Origin: Gymnodinialimonas ceratoperidinii
Lineage (GTDB): Bacteria > Pseudomonadota > Alphaproteobacteria > Rhodobacterales > Rhodobacteraceae
DNA: 64,000 nt
Direction: 5' to 3'
NCBI RefSeq assembly: GCF_019297855.1
Contig: NZ_CP079194.1
Coordinates: 1,909,501 to 1,973,500 of the forward strand
Shown here piece after piece: positions 26,272-35,100 of the stretch. A model generated the notes under the pieces. That model ran no database searches. It was given only the letters and a program-made list of their open reading frames with translations, and was not told where the DNA came from. A program made the position numbers and the translations under genes. Numbering within the stretch: the first letter of the stretch is position 1; the number at the start of each line of letters is the position of its first letter.

Positions 26272-26298
26272 GGGCGGCGCTTCGTGCGCCGCCTTTTT
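26272..26298 (+). terminator. Rho-independent terminator after ugpC
   Basis: GGCGGCGC / GCGCCGCC perfect 8-bp stem with loop TTCGT, then TTTTT at 26294-26298. Stem, short loop and T-run all fit a strong intrinsic terminator at the end of the ugpBAEC operon. Confidence 0.9.
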
Positions 26299-26373
26299 CG
26301 TGAGCTTGCCGCACGAATTCCGAGCGTTGCGCGCAAGTTTGTCGACAGTTTTTGCAAGTCGTTCGCAGCTGCC

Positions 26374-26402
26374 TTGACGTTGTTGCGATTAACTCTCATA
26401 TT
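26374..26402 (+). promoter_or_regulatory. Sigma-70-type promoter for the metal importer operon
   Basis: TTGACG (26374-26379) and CATATT (26397-26402) are exactly 17 bp apart, 34 bp before the binding-protein start codon. The region around the -10 is AT-rich. A metal-dependent repressor (Mur/MntR/Zur type) probably acts here, but I do not recognise a consensus operator with confidence. Confidence 0.6.
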
Positions 26403-26435
26403 CATTCCAAACCTGCTTTTGGAGACACGCCCAAC

Positions 26436-27368
26436 ATGCGCTTCGCGTTTACCGCCCTCGCTCTCACGCTGTCCGCGGCAGCCCCGGCTCAGGCTGAATT
26501 GTCCATCGTGGCTACGACCGGCATGATCGCCGACACCGCCCGGCAGGTGGGCGGCGACCTCGTTTCCGTGCAGGCTCTGATGGGGCCGGGCGTGGACCCG
26601 CACGCCTATCGGCAGACGCGCTCGGACATCGTATCAACTGCGCGGGCGGATATCGTGCTCTGGCATGGGCTCTACCTTGAAGCGCAGATGGAAGAGTTCC
26701 TGCTGGAACTGGCCGAGACCAACACGGTCATCCCCGTCGCGGAATCCCTTCCGCGCGAAAACCTGCTGTCTTCCGCCGACTACCCCGATCGCTTCGATCC
26801 CCACGTCTGGATGGACCCTTCGATCTGGGCCGACGTCGTGCAAACCATCGAGGGCGTCCTGACCGACGCGCTGCCCGACTCCGCAGAGGTCATTGCCGCC
26901 AATACCGATGCGCTCGAGGCCGAGATCGAAGCACTCACCGCCTATAGCGCGGAGGTTCTGGGCTCGGTTCCCGAAGCTTCCCGCGTGTTGCTGACCGCCC
27001 ATGACGCCTTCAATTACTTCGGCGAGGCCTACGGGTTTGAGGTGATCGGCATTCAGGGCATCTCCACCGAGTCCGAGGCGGGCTTGCAGCGGGTGGGCGA
27101 ACTCGTTGATATGCTCGTGACCCGCAACATCGGTGCGGTCTTCGTGGAATCCTCGGTCTCGGATCGCAATATCCGCGCCCTGATCGAAGGCGCCGCCGCG
27201 CGCGGCCATGAGGTCACCATCGGCGGCGAGTTGTACTCGGACGCCATGGGCGAGGACGGCACCTATGAAGGAACATGGATCGGCATGATCGACCACAACG
27301 TCACGACAATCGCCCGCGCGCTTGGCGGCGACGCGCCGGAAGGCGGGATGCAGGGGTTGCTGGAATGA
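26436..27368 (+). CDS. troA: Zinc/manganese ABC transporter binding protein, TroA-like
   Basis: A 310-residue cluster A-I metal-binding protein. Signal peptide residues 1-20 (AAPAQA). Metal ligands by comparison with TroA: His56 in GVDPHAY, His123 in FDPHVWMDP, His189 in LLTAHDAFNYFGEAYGFEV, and Asp269 in GGELYSDAMG. The third ligand is His as in Treponema TroA (Zn/Mn), not Glu as in PsaA/YfeA. ATG at 26436 starts a clear signal peptide; an open extension upstream is not supported. Its stop overlaps the ATPase start as ATGA. There is no His-rich loop, so high-affinity zinc scavenging of the ZnuA type is less likely. Confidence 0.92.
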   Translation: MRFAFTALALTLSAAAPAQAELSIVATTGMIADTARQVGGDLVSVQALMGPGVDPHAYRQTRSDIVSTARADIVLWHGLYLEAQMEEFLLELAETNTVIPVAESLPRENLLSSADYPDRFDPHVWMDPSIWADVVQTIEGVLTDALPDSAEVIAANTDALEAEIEALTAYSAEVLGSVPEASRVLLTAHDAFNYFGEAYGFEVIGIQGISTESEAGLQRVGELVDMLVTRNIGAVFVESSVSDRNIRALIEGAAARGHEVTIGGELYSDAMGEDGTYEGTWIGMIDHNVTTIARALGGDAPEGGMQGLLE

Positions 27369-28204
27369 AGGATTTCACAGCCCCGACGCAGGCCAACGTG
27401 CTGGACCCCGCAAGCCCGCTTGCGGTGCGGGGCATGACCGTCTCCTACGGCGAAAAACCGGCGCTCTTCTCGCTGGATGCCACGTTTCCGGCAGGAGCGA
27501 TGTCGGCCATCGTTGGCCCGAACGGCGCCGGTAAATCGACCTTCCTAAAGGCCGCGCTCGGTCTGATCCCCCGCGTCTCGGGTGAGGTCAGCATCTTCGG
27601 GCAGGAGGTTGCCGCCACGCGCGACCGGATCTCCTACGTCCCGCAACGCGCCTCGGTCGATTGGGACTTTCCGACCACGGCAATCGACGTCGTCCTGATG
27701 GGGCTGTACGGACAGGTCGGCCTCTGGCGGCGGATCAGCGGCGCGCACAGGGAGCGCGCCCGCGCCTGTCTCGACCGTGTCGGCATGGCGGATTTTGCCG
27801 ATCGCCAGATCGGTCAGCTGTCGGGCGGCCAGCAGCAACGCGTGTTCCTCGCCCGCGCGCTGGCGCAGGAGGCGGACCTGTTCCTGCTGGATGAGCCTTT
27901 CGCCGGCGTCGATGCGGCCACGGAATCCGCGATCATCGACGTGTTGAAATCCCTCAAGGCCGAGGGACGCAGCGTCGTCGCCGTGCACCATGACCTCTCG
28001 ACCGTGACCGCCTACTTCGACCATGTAATGCTGATCAACCTGACCCGGATCGCCGAAGGACCGGTCGCGGAAGCCTTCACGGAAGAGACCCTGTCCGAGA
28101 CTTACGGCGGGCGCCTCGGCGCGGTGCAGATCGACAGCCTCGCGCTGTCGAAGACGGGGCCGAAACCGCATCCGCAAGCAGAACTCCGGACGCTGCCACG
28201 ATGA
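27365..28204 (+). CDS. troB: Metal ABC transporter ATP-binding protein, TroB-like
   Basis: A 279-residue ATPase. Walker A is GPNGAGKSTFLKA, Q-loop YVPQRASVDWDFPTTAIDVVLMG (the DWDFP run is typical of Mn/Zn importers), signature LSGGQQQRVFLARA, Walker B LFLLDEPFAGVDAATE, switch VVAVHHDL. The C-terminal 30 residues are variable. Start and stop overlap both neighbours as ATGA, giving tight coupling in a troABCD order. Confidence 0.94.
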   Translation: MKDFTAPTQANVLDPASPLAVRGMTVSYGEKPALFSLDATFPAGAMSAIVGPNGAGKSTFLKAALGLIPRVSGEVSIFGQEVAATRDRISYVPQRASVDWDFPTTAIDVVLMGLYGQVGLWRRISGAHRERARACLDRVGMADFADRQIGQLSGGQQQRVFLARALAQEADLFLLDEPFAGVDAATESAIIDVLKSLKAEGRSVVAVHHDLSTVTAYFDHVMLINLTRIAEGPVAEAFTEETLSETYGGRLGAVQIDSLALSKTGPKPHPQAELRTLPR

Positions 28205-29400
28205 GCTCTTTCTTCAGCGCGCTTTTGTTGCAAGGTGGCTACAACGCCGCGCTGGTGGCCATCGGTGCCTCGCTTCTGGGGTTCGCGGCGGGCGCGGGGG
28301 GCAGCTTCCTGTTCCTGCGCAAACGCGCGCTGGTCTCGGACGCCGTGGCCCATGCGACCCTGCCGGGCGTCGGGCTGGCCTTCATCGTGATGGTCCTGCT
28401 TGGGGGCGACGGACGCAGCCTTCCGGGCCTGCTGGCAGGATCCGCCATATCCGCCTGGCTCGGGCTTCTGGCCGTGGAATGGATCGTGCGCCGGACACGC
28501 CTGTCGGAAGACGCGGCGATCGGCGCCATCCTCTCGGTCTTCTTCGGCTTGGGCGTGGTCCTGCTGACGGTGATCCAGAGCATGAGCCAGGGCCGGCAAG
28601 CCGGGTTGGAGAGCTTCTTGCTCGGCTCGACCGCCGGGATGCTGTTCCAAGACGCGGTCCTGATCGCGGGAGGCGGGGCTGCCGTGGTGGCGCTGATCTG
28701 GATATTGCGCCGCCCGATGACGCTGGTGGCCTTCGACCCCGGCTTCGCCGCCGCGCGGGGGGTGGACGTGCGCCGGGTCGATCTTGCGATGATGGGGCTG
28801 GTGCTGGCCGTGACGGTGATCGGCTTGAAGCTCGTCGGCCTGATCCTGATCGTGGCGCTTCTGATCATCCCGCCGGTCACCGCGCGTTTCTGGTCGGAAC
28901 GCGCCGAGGCGGTGGTCTGGTCCGCCGGCGCCCTCGGCGCAGTGTCGGGCTATGTCGGCGCGGCTGTGTCGGCCTCCGCCCCGGCTTTGCCGACCGGCCC
29001 GATCATCGTGCTGATCTCGGCCGCGCTGTTCGTCCTCTCCCTGCTCTTCGCCCCGGCCCGCGGCGTTCTGGCCTCGGTCCTCGCGCGCCGCGCCTTTCAG
29101 GCCCGCGTGCATCGGCGGCAGGGGCTTCTGGCTCTTAGCCGGTCCGAGCCCATCCATGATCCGCTCACGGTCAAGATCCTGCGCCGCGAGAACCTGATGC
29201 GCGCCGACGGGGTTGCGACGGCGGAAGGGCGCGCGGCGGGCGAGAAAATCTCCCGTGACGAGCGGCGTTGGTCCATCGCCCGCAAGCAGCACCTCGATAC
29301 CGCCCTGACGGGGCGCTATGACGGTCTCACCCCGATCGAGAGCGTCTTCACCGCCGACGAGATCGCCCATTTCGATGCCGCCATGGAGAGGAACGCCTGA
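28201..29400 (+). CDS. troC: Metal ABC transporter permease with C-terminal winged-helix-like domain, TroC-like
   Basis: A 399-residue permease. Residues 1-290 hold about eight hydrophobic helices of the ABC-3 family, with LRKRALVSDAVAHATLPGVGLAF near residue 40 and FDPGFAAARGVDV in the cytoplasmic loop that meets the ATPase. Residues 295-399 are a soluble tail (SEPIHDPLTVKILRRENLMRADGVATAEGRAAGEKISRDERRW, then YDGLTPIESVFTADEI) that reads like the DtxR/MntR-type winged helix found fused to some TroC permeases. The tail could be a cytoplasmic metal sensor gating transport; that is inference. It is coupled to troB by ATGA and abuts troD. Confidence 0.9.
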   Translation: MSSFFSALLLQGGYNAALVAIGASLLGFAAGAGGSFLFLRKRALVSDAVAHATLPGVGLAFIVMVLLGGDGRSLPGLLAGSAISAWLGLLAVEWIVRRTRLSEDAAIGAILSVFFGLGVVLLTVIQSMSQGRQAGLESFLLGSTAGMLFQDAVLIAGGGAAVVALIWILRRPMTLVAFDPGFAAARGVDVRRVDLAMMGLVLAVTVIGLKLVGLILIVALLIIPPVTARFWSERAEAVVWSAGALGAVSGYVGAAVSASAPALPTGPIIVLISAALFVLSLLFAPARGVLASVLARRAFQARVHRRQGLLALSRSEPIHDPLTVKILRRENLMRADGVATAEGRAAGEKISRDERRWSIARKQHLDTALTGRYDGLTPIESVFTADEIAHFDAAMERNA

Positions 29401-30327
29401 ATGGGAGCCGAATTCGTCCAGTTTTCCTTGACCCCGATCCTGATCGGCATGTTCGCCGCCATGGCCTGTGCGCTGCCCGGCAACTTCCTGATCCTGCGCC
29501 GTCAGGCCCTGATCGGCGATGCGATCAGCCATGTTGTGCTGCCCGGCATCGTCGTGGCGTTCCTGATCACCGGCACCGTCACGACCTGGCCGATGCTTCT
29601 AGGCGCGGCCGGTGCAGCGCTCCTCGCCGTGGTGTTGATCGAGGCCGTGCGCCGCCTTGGCCGGATCGAGCCCGGCGCGGCGATGGGCGTCGTCTTCACC
29701 TCGCTCTTCGCGGCGGGCGTTTTGCTGCTGGAACAATCCGATACCTCGTCCGTCCACCTCGACGTGGAACACGCGCTGATGGGCAACCTCGAGCAATTGA
29801 TCTGGCTGCGCGCTGACGGGTGGGGCTCGCTGCTGGACCCCGAGGCACTGGCGCATCTGCCGCCGGAGCTGCCGCGCATGGCGGTGGTCGCGGCGATCAT
29901 CGGCCTGCTGACGCTGGTGTTCTGGCGGCCCCTCAAGCTCGCCTCCTTCGATGAAGGCTTCGCGCGCGCGCTCGGCCTGCCCGTCACGCTGATCGGACTG
30001 GGGTTGGTCACCGCCGCCGCCGCGGCCGCCGTCGCGGCATTCGATGCGGTCGGCTCGATCATCGTGATCGCCATGTTCATCTGCCCGCCCGCCGCCGCGC
30101 GGCTGATGACCAATCGGCTCGGCAAGCAGGTGGCGTGGAGCATGCTGTTTGCCTGTATCTCGGCCATCGCGGGCTACGTGCTTGCAGGCTACGGCCCGCT
30201 CTGGATCGGCGCGGCCTCCTCCGTCTCTGCGGCTGGCATGGTGGCGGTCGTCTCCGGCGTGATCCTGGCGCTCGCCTGTCTCTTCGGACCCGCCCGGAGC
30301 CGGGTGGGCGTGGCAGCGGGAGGCTAG
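29401..30327 (+). CDS. troD: Metal ABC transporter permease, TroD-like
   Basis: A 308-residue ABC-3 family permease with about eight hydrophobic helices and no extra domain. LILRRQALIGDAISHVVLPGIVVAFL matches the same block in the partner permease, and SFDEGFARALGLPV is the ATPase-contact loop. The ATG directly follows the troC stop with no gap. Four bases after its stop begins a small Rieske protein. Confidence 0.93.
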   Translation: MGAEFVQFSLTPILIGMFAAMACALPGNFLILRRQALIGDAISHVVLPGIVVAFLITGTVTTWPMLLGAAGAALLAVVLIEAVRRLGRIEPGAAMGVVFTSLFAAGVLLLEQSDTSSVHLDVEHALMGNLEQLIWLRADGWGSLLDPEALAHLPPELPRMAVVAAIIGLLTLVFWRPLKLASFDEGFARALGLPVTLIGLGLVTAAAAAAVAAFDAVGSIIVIAMFICPPAAARLMTNRLGKQVAWSMLFACISAIAGYVLAGYGPLWIGAASSVSAAGMVAVVSGVILALACLFGPARSRVGVAAGG

Positions 30328-30331
30328 GGCG

Positions 30332-30706
30332 GTGAACGCGGACGCGTGGAAAACCTTCCCGAATGCGCCACTGCCCGGCACGCGCATCTGCGCCACTGCC
30401 GATGCGCCGACCACTGGCGTGAAAAGCTTCGATATCGACGGCTTTCCCCTGATCCTCGTGGCCTCAGCCGAGGGGCTTCGCGCCTATGTGAACGCTTGCC
30501 CGCACCAGTTCCTGCCGTTGGACTGGCGCAGCAGCGCGATCCTTTCGGGCGATGGAGACTTGCTGCGATGCTCCAATCACGACGCCGGCTTCGATGCTTG
30601 CACCGGCGCAGGCATCGACGGTTTCGCGCAGGGCTGTGCTCTGGACCCCGTGCCGATATCGGTCCATGAAGACGCGCTGCTGATCGGCGGCCCATCTGAA
30701 AATTAA
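30332..30706 (+). CDS. Small Rieske-type [2Fe-2S] protein
   Basis: A 124-residue soluble Rieske domain. Cluster ligands appear as ACPH near residue 56 and CSNH near residue 80. The gap between the first His and second Cys is 21 residues, longer than the common 15-17 of Rieske ferredoxins. The start is GTG at 30332 with GGAGG upstream, four bases after troD, so it is co-transcribed with the metal importer and lies 24 bp before kynA. A role as ferredoxin-like carrier or nitrite-reductase-small-subunit relative is possible; the partner is not evident. Confidence 0.8.
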   Translation: MNADAWKTFPNAPLPGTRICATADAPTTGVKSFDIDGFPLILVASAEGLRAYVNACPHQFLPLDWRSSAILSGDGDLLRCSNHDAGFDACTGAGIDGFAQGCALDPVPISVHEDALLIGGPSEN

Positions 30707-30730
30707 CCATACAAGAGGCCAAAAGACCCC

Positions 30731-31552
30731 ATGGCGGAGAACCCCGAAGACGACGGCGCGAGAATGTCCTTCAAGGATGCAATGAGCTACGGCGATTACC
30801 TGTCGCTAGACCCGATCCTCGGGGCATCCAAACCCCTCAGCAACGCCCATGACGAGATGCTGTTCATCATCCAGCACCAGACGTCGGAGCTGTGGATGCG
30901 TCTGGCATTGCATGAGTTGGACGCCGCCCGGGCGGCGCTCGCGCAGGGCGAGGATCAGCCGGTCTTCAAGATGCTCACCCGCGTGGCGCGCATCTTCGAA
31001 CAGCTCAACAACGCCTGGGACGTTCTGCGCACGATGACGCCCTCGGAATACACCGATTTCCGCGAGGATTTGGGCCAGTCGAGCGGTTTCCAGTCTCACC
31101 AATACCGCCTGATCGAATACATCCTCGGCAACCGCAACACCGCGATGATGCGCGTGCACGAGCACCGCAAGGACCTGCACCAGATGCTGACGCAGGAGCT
31201 CTCTCAGCCCTCCCTCTACGATGTTGCAGTCACGCGCTTGGGAGAGACGCTCGGACGCGAGTTGCCAAGCGGCCCGCTTGATGCGCCGCACACGGCCCAC
31301 AAGGAGATCGAGGACGCATGGGCGCAGGTCTACCGCGATCCGAAAGCCCATTGGAGCCTCTACGAGTTGGCCGAGAAACTGGTCGATCTGGAAGATTACT
31401 TCCGGCGCTGGCGCTTCAACCACGTCACCACCGTGGAGCGGGTCATCGGCTTCAAACGCGGCACTGGCGGCACCTCGGGGGTGAGCTATTTACGCCGTAT
31501 GCTGGACGTGGAATTGTTCCCCGAACTCTGGAACGTGAGGGGTCAGCTATGA
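30731..31552 (+). CDS. kynA: Tryptophan 2,3-dioxygenase
   Basis: A 273-residue haem dioxygenase opening the indole ring of L-tryptophan to N-formylkynurenine. [16 protein letters not shown] and [19 protein letters not shown] carry the substrate-side histidine; [26 protein letters not shown] carries the haem ligand histidine and the tryptophan-binding GTGGTSG loop. Length agrees with bacterial TDO. The stop overlaps kynU as ATGA. The kynurenine formamidase kynB, often third in this operon, is not in the window. Confidence 0.96.
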   Translation: MAENPEDDGARMSFKDAMSYGDYLSLDPILGASKPLSNAHDEMLFIIQHQTSELWMRLALHELDAARAALAQGEDQPVFKMLTRVARIFEQLNNAWDVLRTMTPSEYTDFREDLGQSSGFQSHQYRLIEYILGNRNTAMMRVHEHRKDLHQMLTQELSQPSLYDVAVTRLGETLGRELPSGPLDAPHTAHKEIEDAWAQVYRDPKAHWSLYELAEKLVDLEDYFRRWRFNHVTTVERVIGFKRGTGGTSGVSYLRRMLDVELFPELWNVRGQL

Positions 31553-32736
31553 CACTGCCAAAAAAAGAAAAATTCGTCATTCCCGAGGGCACGATCTACC
31601 TCGACGGCAACTCTCTGGGGCCGCTGCCCGCCGATGTGCCGGCCCATGTCGCGACGGTGGTCGCCGATCAATGGGGTGCCAACCTGATCAAGGGCTGGAA
31701 CGTCGACAAATGGATGGCGCAGCCGACGCGGGTCGGGGACCGGATCGGCCGTCTGATCGGCGCGCCCGAAGGCACCGTCGTCATGGGCGAGACCTTGTCG
31801 CTCAAGGTCTATCAGGCTCTTTCCGCCGCCCTTCAGATGCGACCCGACCGCAAGGTCGTCCTGTCGGACAGCGGCAACTTTCCGACCGATCTCTACATGG
31901 CGGACGGGTTGATCAAGCAACTCGACAAGGGGCACGAGCTGCGGGTCGTGGCGCCCGAAGACGTCGCCGGTGCCATCGATGAGACCGTCGCGGCCGTGAT
32001 GATCACGCAAGTCGACTATCGCACCGGCCGCACCCACGACATGCGCGCATTGACCGAGGCCGCCCACGAGGCGGGCGCTGTGATGATCTGGGATCTGGCC
32101 CATTCGGCGGGGGCACTGCCCGTCGACATGGAAGCGTCGGGCGCGGAATTCGCGGTGGGCTGCACCTACAAATACCTCAACGGCGGGCCGGGCGCGCCGG
32201 CCTTCATCTACGTGCGCCCCGACATCGTCAACGACATCAAACCGGCGCTTGCGGGCTGGTTGGGCCATGAAGCGCCCTTCGCCTTCGACATGGATTACCG
32301 CCCCGGCACCGGGATCGAGCGGATGCGCGTCGGCACCCCGCCGGTGCTCCAACTGTCCGCGCTGGAGAAGGCGTTGGAGGTCTGGGACGACGTGGACATG
32401 GAGGAGCTTCGCGCCGCCTCGATCGCGCTCTCCGAGCAGTTCATCAAGGAGGTCGAGGCGTCCTGTCCCGATCTGACGCTTGCCAGCCCGCGAGACCCTG
32501 CGCTGCGCGGCTCTCAGGTCTCGTTCCATTTCGAGAACGGCTATGCCGCGATGCAGGCCTTGATTGCCCGAGGGGTCATCGGTGATTTCCGCGCGCCCGA
32601 TATCATGCGCTTCGGGTTCACACCGCTCTATCTCGATGCTGGTGACGTGACGCAAGCTGTTGAAATTTTGTCTGAAATCCTGCGCGACAGGCTTTGGGAC
32701 ACACCGGAATACACCACTCGAAAGCGGGTGACGTAG
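31549..32736 (+). CDS. kynU: Kynureninase
   Basis: A 395-residue PLP enzyme cleaving kynurenine to anthranilate and alanine. Family blocks: [62 protein letters not shown] with the PLP Asp, [18 protein letters not shown] with the PLP lysine, and the C-terminal [18 protein letters not shown]. It is translationally coupled to kynA (ATGA). With gcdH nearby, the region covers parts of tryptophan and lysine breakdown, though no complete path is present. Confidence 0.96.
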   Translation: MTLPKKEKFVIPEGTIYLDGNSLGPLPADVPAHVATVVADQWGANLIKGWNVDKWMAQPTRVGDRIGRLIGAPEGTVVMGETLSLKVYQALSAALQMRPDRKVVLSDSGNFPTDLYMADGLIKQLDKGHELRVVAPEDVAGAIDETVAAVMITQVDYRTGRTHDMRALTEAAHEAGAVMIWDLAHSAGALPVDMEASGAEFAVGCTYKYLNGGPGAPAFIYVRPDIVNDIKPALAGWLGHEAPFAFDMDYRPGTGIERMRVGTPPVLQLSALEKALEVWDDVDMEELRAASIALSEQFIKEVEASCPDLTLASPRDPALRGSQVSFHFENGYAAMQALIARGVIGDFRAPDIMRFGFTPLYLDAGDVTQAVEILSEILRDRLWDTPEYTTRKRVT

Positions 32737-32776
32737 GGGCGCTACCGGAGGATCGAACGCTGTGTCGAATTAGCGC

Positions 32777-32807
32777 TTGATCCTCCAGTAACTGGAAGGT
32801 GTAGGAG
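32777..32807 (+). promoter_or_regulatory. CueR-type copper-responsive promoter of copA
   Basis: -35 TTGATC (32777-32782), a 19-bp spacer, then TAGGAG (32802-32807) as -10. The spacer contains the dyad CCTCCAGTAACTGGAAGG (32782-32799), the hallmark of MerR-family copper regulators that untwist overlong spacers. Register and dyad correspond to the E. coli copA promoter. No cueR gene is in the window. Confidence 0.8.
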
Positions 32808-32834
32808 AGGTTAACGCTCTTAAGGATCACCGCC

Positions 32835-35060
32835 ATGAAACACGCCACCGCCAACCTCTCCGTCCAAGGCCTGAACTGCGCGTCCTGCGTCGGGCGGGTG
32901 GAACGGGCTCTCGCCGCGGTGCCCGGTGTCGATGAGGTCGCCGTCAACCTCGCGACCGAGACGGCGCGGGTCCGCTACGCCTCCGACGCGGTCAATGTCG
33001 AGGCATTGGCCAGCGCCTCGACCGAGGCGGGCTATCCCGCGGAAGTGGTTGAAGACGGTACGGTTTCTGCGCCCGACAGCACGGATGAGACCCGCAATGC
33101 TTTCCGACGCATGTGGATCGCGCTGGCCCTGGGGCTGCCGGTCTTCCTGCTGGAAATGGGGGCGCACACCATTCCCGCAATCCACCGCGCAATTGCAGGC
33201 AGCATCGGAATGCAGGGATCGTGGTTGATCCAATTCACCTTAACCGCGTTAATCCTTTTGGGGCCGGGCCGGGTTTTCTTCCGCCTCGGCGTGCCTGCCT
33301 TGCTCAAAGGCGCGCCCGAGATGAACAGCCTTGTGGCGCTCGGCACGGCGGCGGCGTTCAGCTACTCGACCGTGGCGACCTTTGCGCCGCAACTTCTGCC
33401 CGCCGCCTCCCGCACTGTCTACTTCGAGGCCGCCGCCGTGATCGTCGTCCTCATCCTTCTGGGCCGCGCATTGGAAGCCGGCGCGAAGGGGCGGACCGGC
33501 GCGGCGATCCGCGCTCTGGTGGGGCTGCAAGTGCGCCAGGCCCGCGTATTGCGCAACGGCGCGACGACGGACATTGAAATCGACGACCTCATGGTGGGCG
33601 ACGTCGTCGTCCTGCGCCCCGGTGAGAGAGTGCCCGTCGACGGCGAAGTGATCGAGGGCACCTCGTACCTTGATGAGGCGATGATCACCGGAGAGCCAAT
33701 TCCTGTCGAGAAATCAGTTGGTTCGACTGTCACCGGCGGCACGGTCAACGGCTCCGGCGCGCTGCAGGTCCGCGTCACGCGGGTGGGGGCGGACACGACC
33801 CTGTCACAGATCATCCGCATGGTGCAGGATGCTCAAGGCGCGAAGCTCCCGATCCAGTCTCTTGTCGACCGCGTGACGATGTATTTCGTGCCGGTCGTGA
33901 TGGCGGTGGCCGCCTTGACCGTCCTGATCTGGCTGCTGTTCGGTCCGGAACCGACGCTCACCTACGCGTTGGTTGCCGGGGTCAGCGTGCTGATCATCGC
34001 CTGCCCCTGTGCCATGGGTCTGGCCACGCCGACTTCGATCATGGTGGGCACCGGACGCGCGGCGGAGCTTGGGGTGCTGTTCCGAAAAGGCGATGCGCTT
34101 CAGCAACTTAGCGGGATCGACACGGTTGCCTTGGACAAGACCGGAACGATCACCGAGGGCCGGCCCGAGGTGACAGAGGTCATCCTCGCAGAGGGCTTTG
34201 CACGCGAAACCGTCCTGTCGCTCGCGGCCGCCGTCGAAGGCGCCTCCGAGCATCCCATCGCCAGCGCAATCATCCGCGCCGCGAAGAATGTCTTCACGGC
34301 AAGTGAGGTTGAAGTCGTGACCGGACAGGGCATCCGAGCGCAGGTCGAGGGACGTCACGTCGCCGTAGGCTCCGGTCGTTTCATGGCGGAAACGGGCGTC
34401 GAGGTGCAAGCTCTCTCGGAGGCGGAAGAGGCCCACATGGGGCGCGGTGAGACAACCATATTCGTGGCGGTGGACGGCGCATTGGCGGCGATGATCGCCG
34501 TGGCCGACGCAGTGAAGCCGTCCAGCAAGCAGGCTATCGAGGCCCTGCACGCGCGCGGTCTGCGTGTGGCAATGATCACGGGCGACAAGCGGGCGACCGC
34601 AGAGGCCATCGCGGCGCAGATCGGCATCGACGACGTGATCGCGGAGGTCATGCCAGACGGCAAGGTTAACGCTCTTAACGAATTGCGCGGTGAGGGCGCC
34701 GTGGCGTTCGTGGGCGACGGCATCAACGACGCGCCGGCGCTGGCGCAGGCCGATGTTGGCATCGCGATTGGCACCGGCACGGACGTGGCCATCGAAAGTG
34801 CCGATGTCGTCCTGATGTCCGGTGACCTGACCGGCGTCGTGACCGCCATCGATGCGTCCCGGCATACCATGCGCAACATTCGCCAGAACCTCGGATGGGC
34901 CTTCGTCTACAATACCGCGCTCATCCCCGTGGCGGCAGGTCTGCTCTATCCGTTTACGGGCATGTTGCTGTCTCCGGCCTTCGCAGCGGGGGCGATGGCT
35001 CTGTCCAGCGTTTCGGTGATCGGCAATGCGCTGAGGCTCCGCGGGATGGAGCGGGGATAG
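32835..35060 (+). CDS. copA: Copper-exporting P1B-type ATPase
   Basis: A 741-residue Cu(I) efflux pump. One N-terminal heavy-metal domain with CASC (Cys15, Cys18), four plus two plus two membrane helices, actuator [12 protein letters not shown] motif in [15 protein letters not shown], phosphorylation loop DKTGTITEG, nucleotide-binding EHPIA with the HP dipeptide, and hinge [11 protein letters not shown]. The last helices contain YN and MALSSVSV, the Cu(I)-specific set. The promoter is CueR-like. There is no copZ or multicopper oxidase beside it. AAGGA precedes the ATG. Confidence 0.95.
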   Translation: MKHATANLSVQGLNCASCVGRVERALAAVPGVDEVAVNLATETARVRYASDAVNVEALASASTEAGYPAEVVEDGTVSAPDSTDETRNAFRRMWIALALGLPVFLLEMGAHTIPAIHRAIAGSIGMQGSWLIQFTLTALILLGPGRVFFRLGVPALLKGAPEMNSLVALGTAAAFSYSTVATFAPQLLPAASRTVYFEAAAVIVVLILLGRALEAGAKGRTGAAIRALVGLQVRQARVLRNGATTDIEIDDLMVGDVVVLRPGERVPVDGEVIEGTSYLDEAMITGEPIPVEKSVGSTVTGGTVNGSGALQVRVTRVGADTTLSQIIRMVQDAQGAKLPIQSLVDRVTMYFVPVVMAVAALTVLIWLLFGPEPTLTYALVAGVSVLIIACPCAMGLATPTSIMVGTGRAAELGVLFRKGDALQQLSGIDTVALDKTGTITEGRPEVTEVILAEGFARETVLSLAAAVEGASEHPIASAIIRAAKNVFTASEVEVVTGQGIRAQVEGRHVAVGSGRFMAETGVEVQALSEAEEAHMGRGETTIFVAVDGALAAMIAVADAVKPSSKQAIEALHARGLRVAMITGDKRATAEAIAAQIGIDDVIAEVMPDGKVNALNELRGEGAVAFVGDGINDAPALAQADVGIAIGTGTDVAIESADVVLMSGDLTGVVTAIDASRHTMRNIRQNLGWAFVYNTALIPVAAGLLYPFTGMLLSPAFAAGAMALSSVSVIGNALRLRGMERG

Positions 35061-35100
35061 GTCTCAGCGCACATAGCCCGCGAGCCAAAGGTTAACGCCG

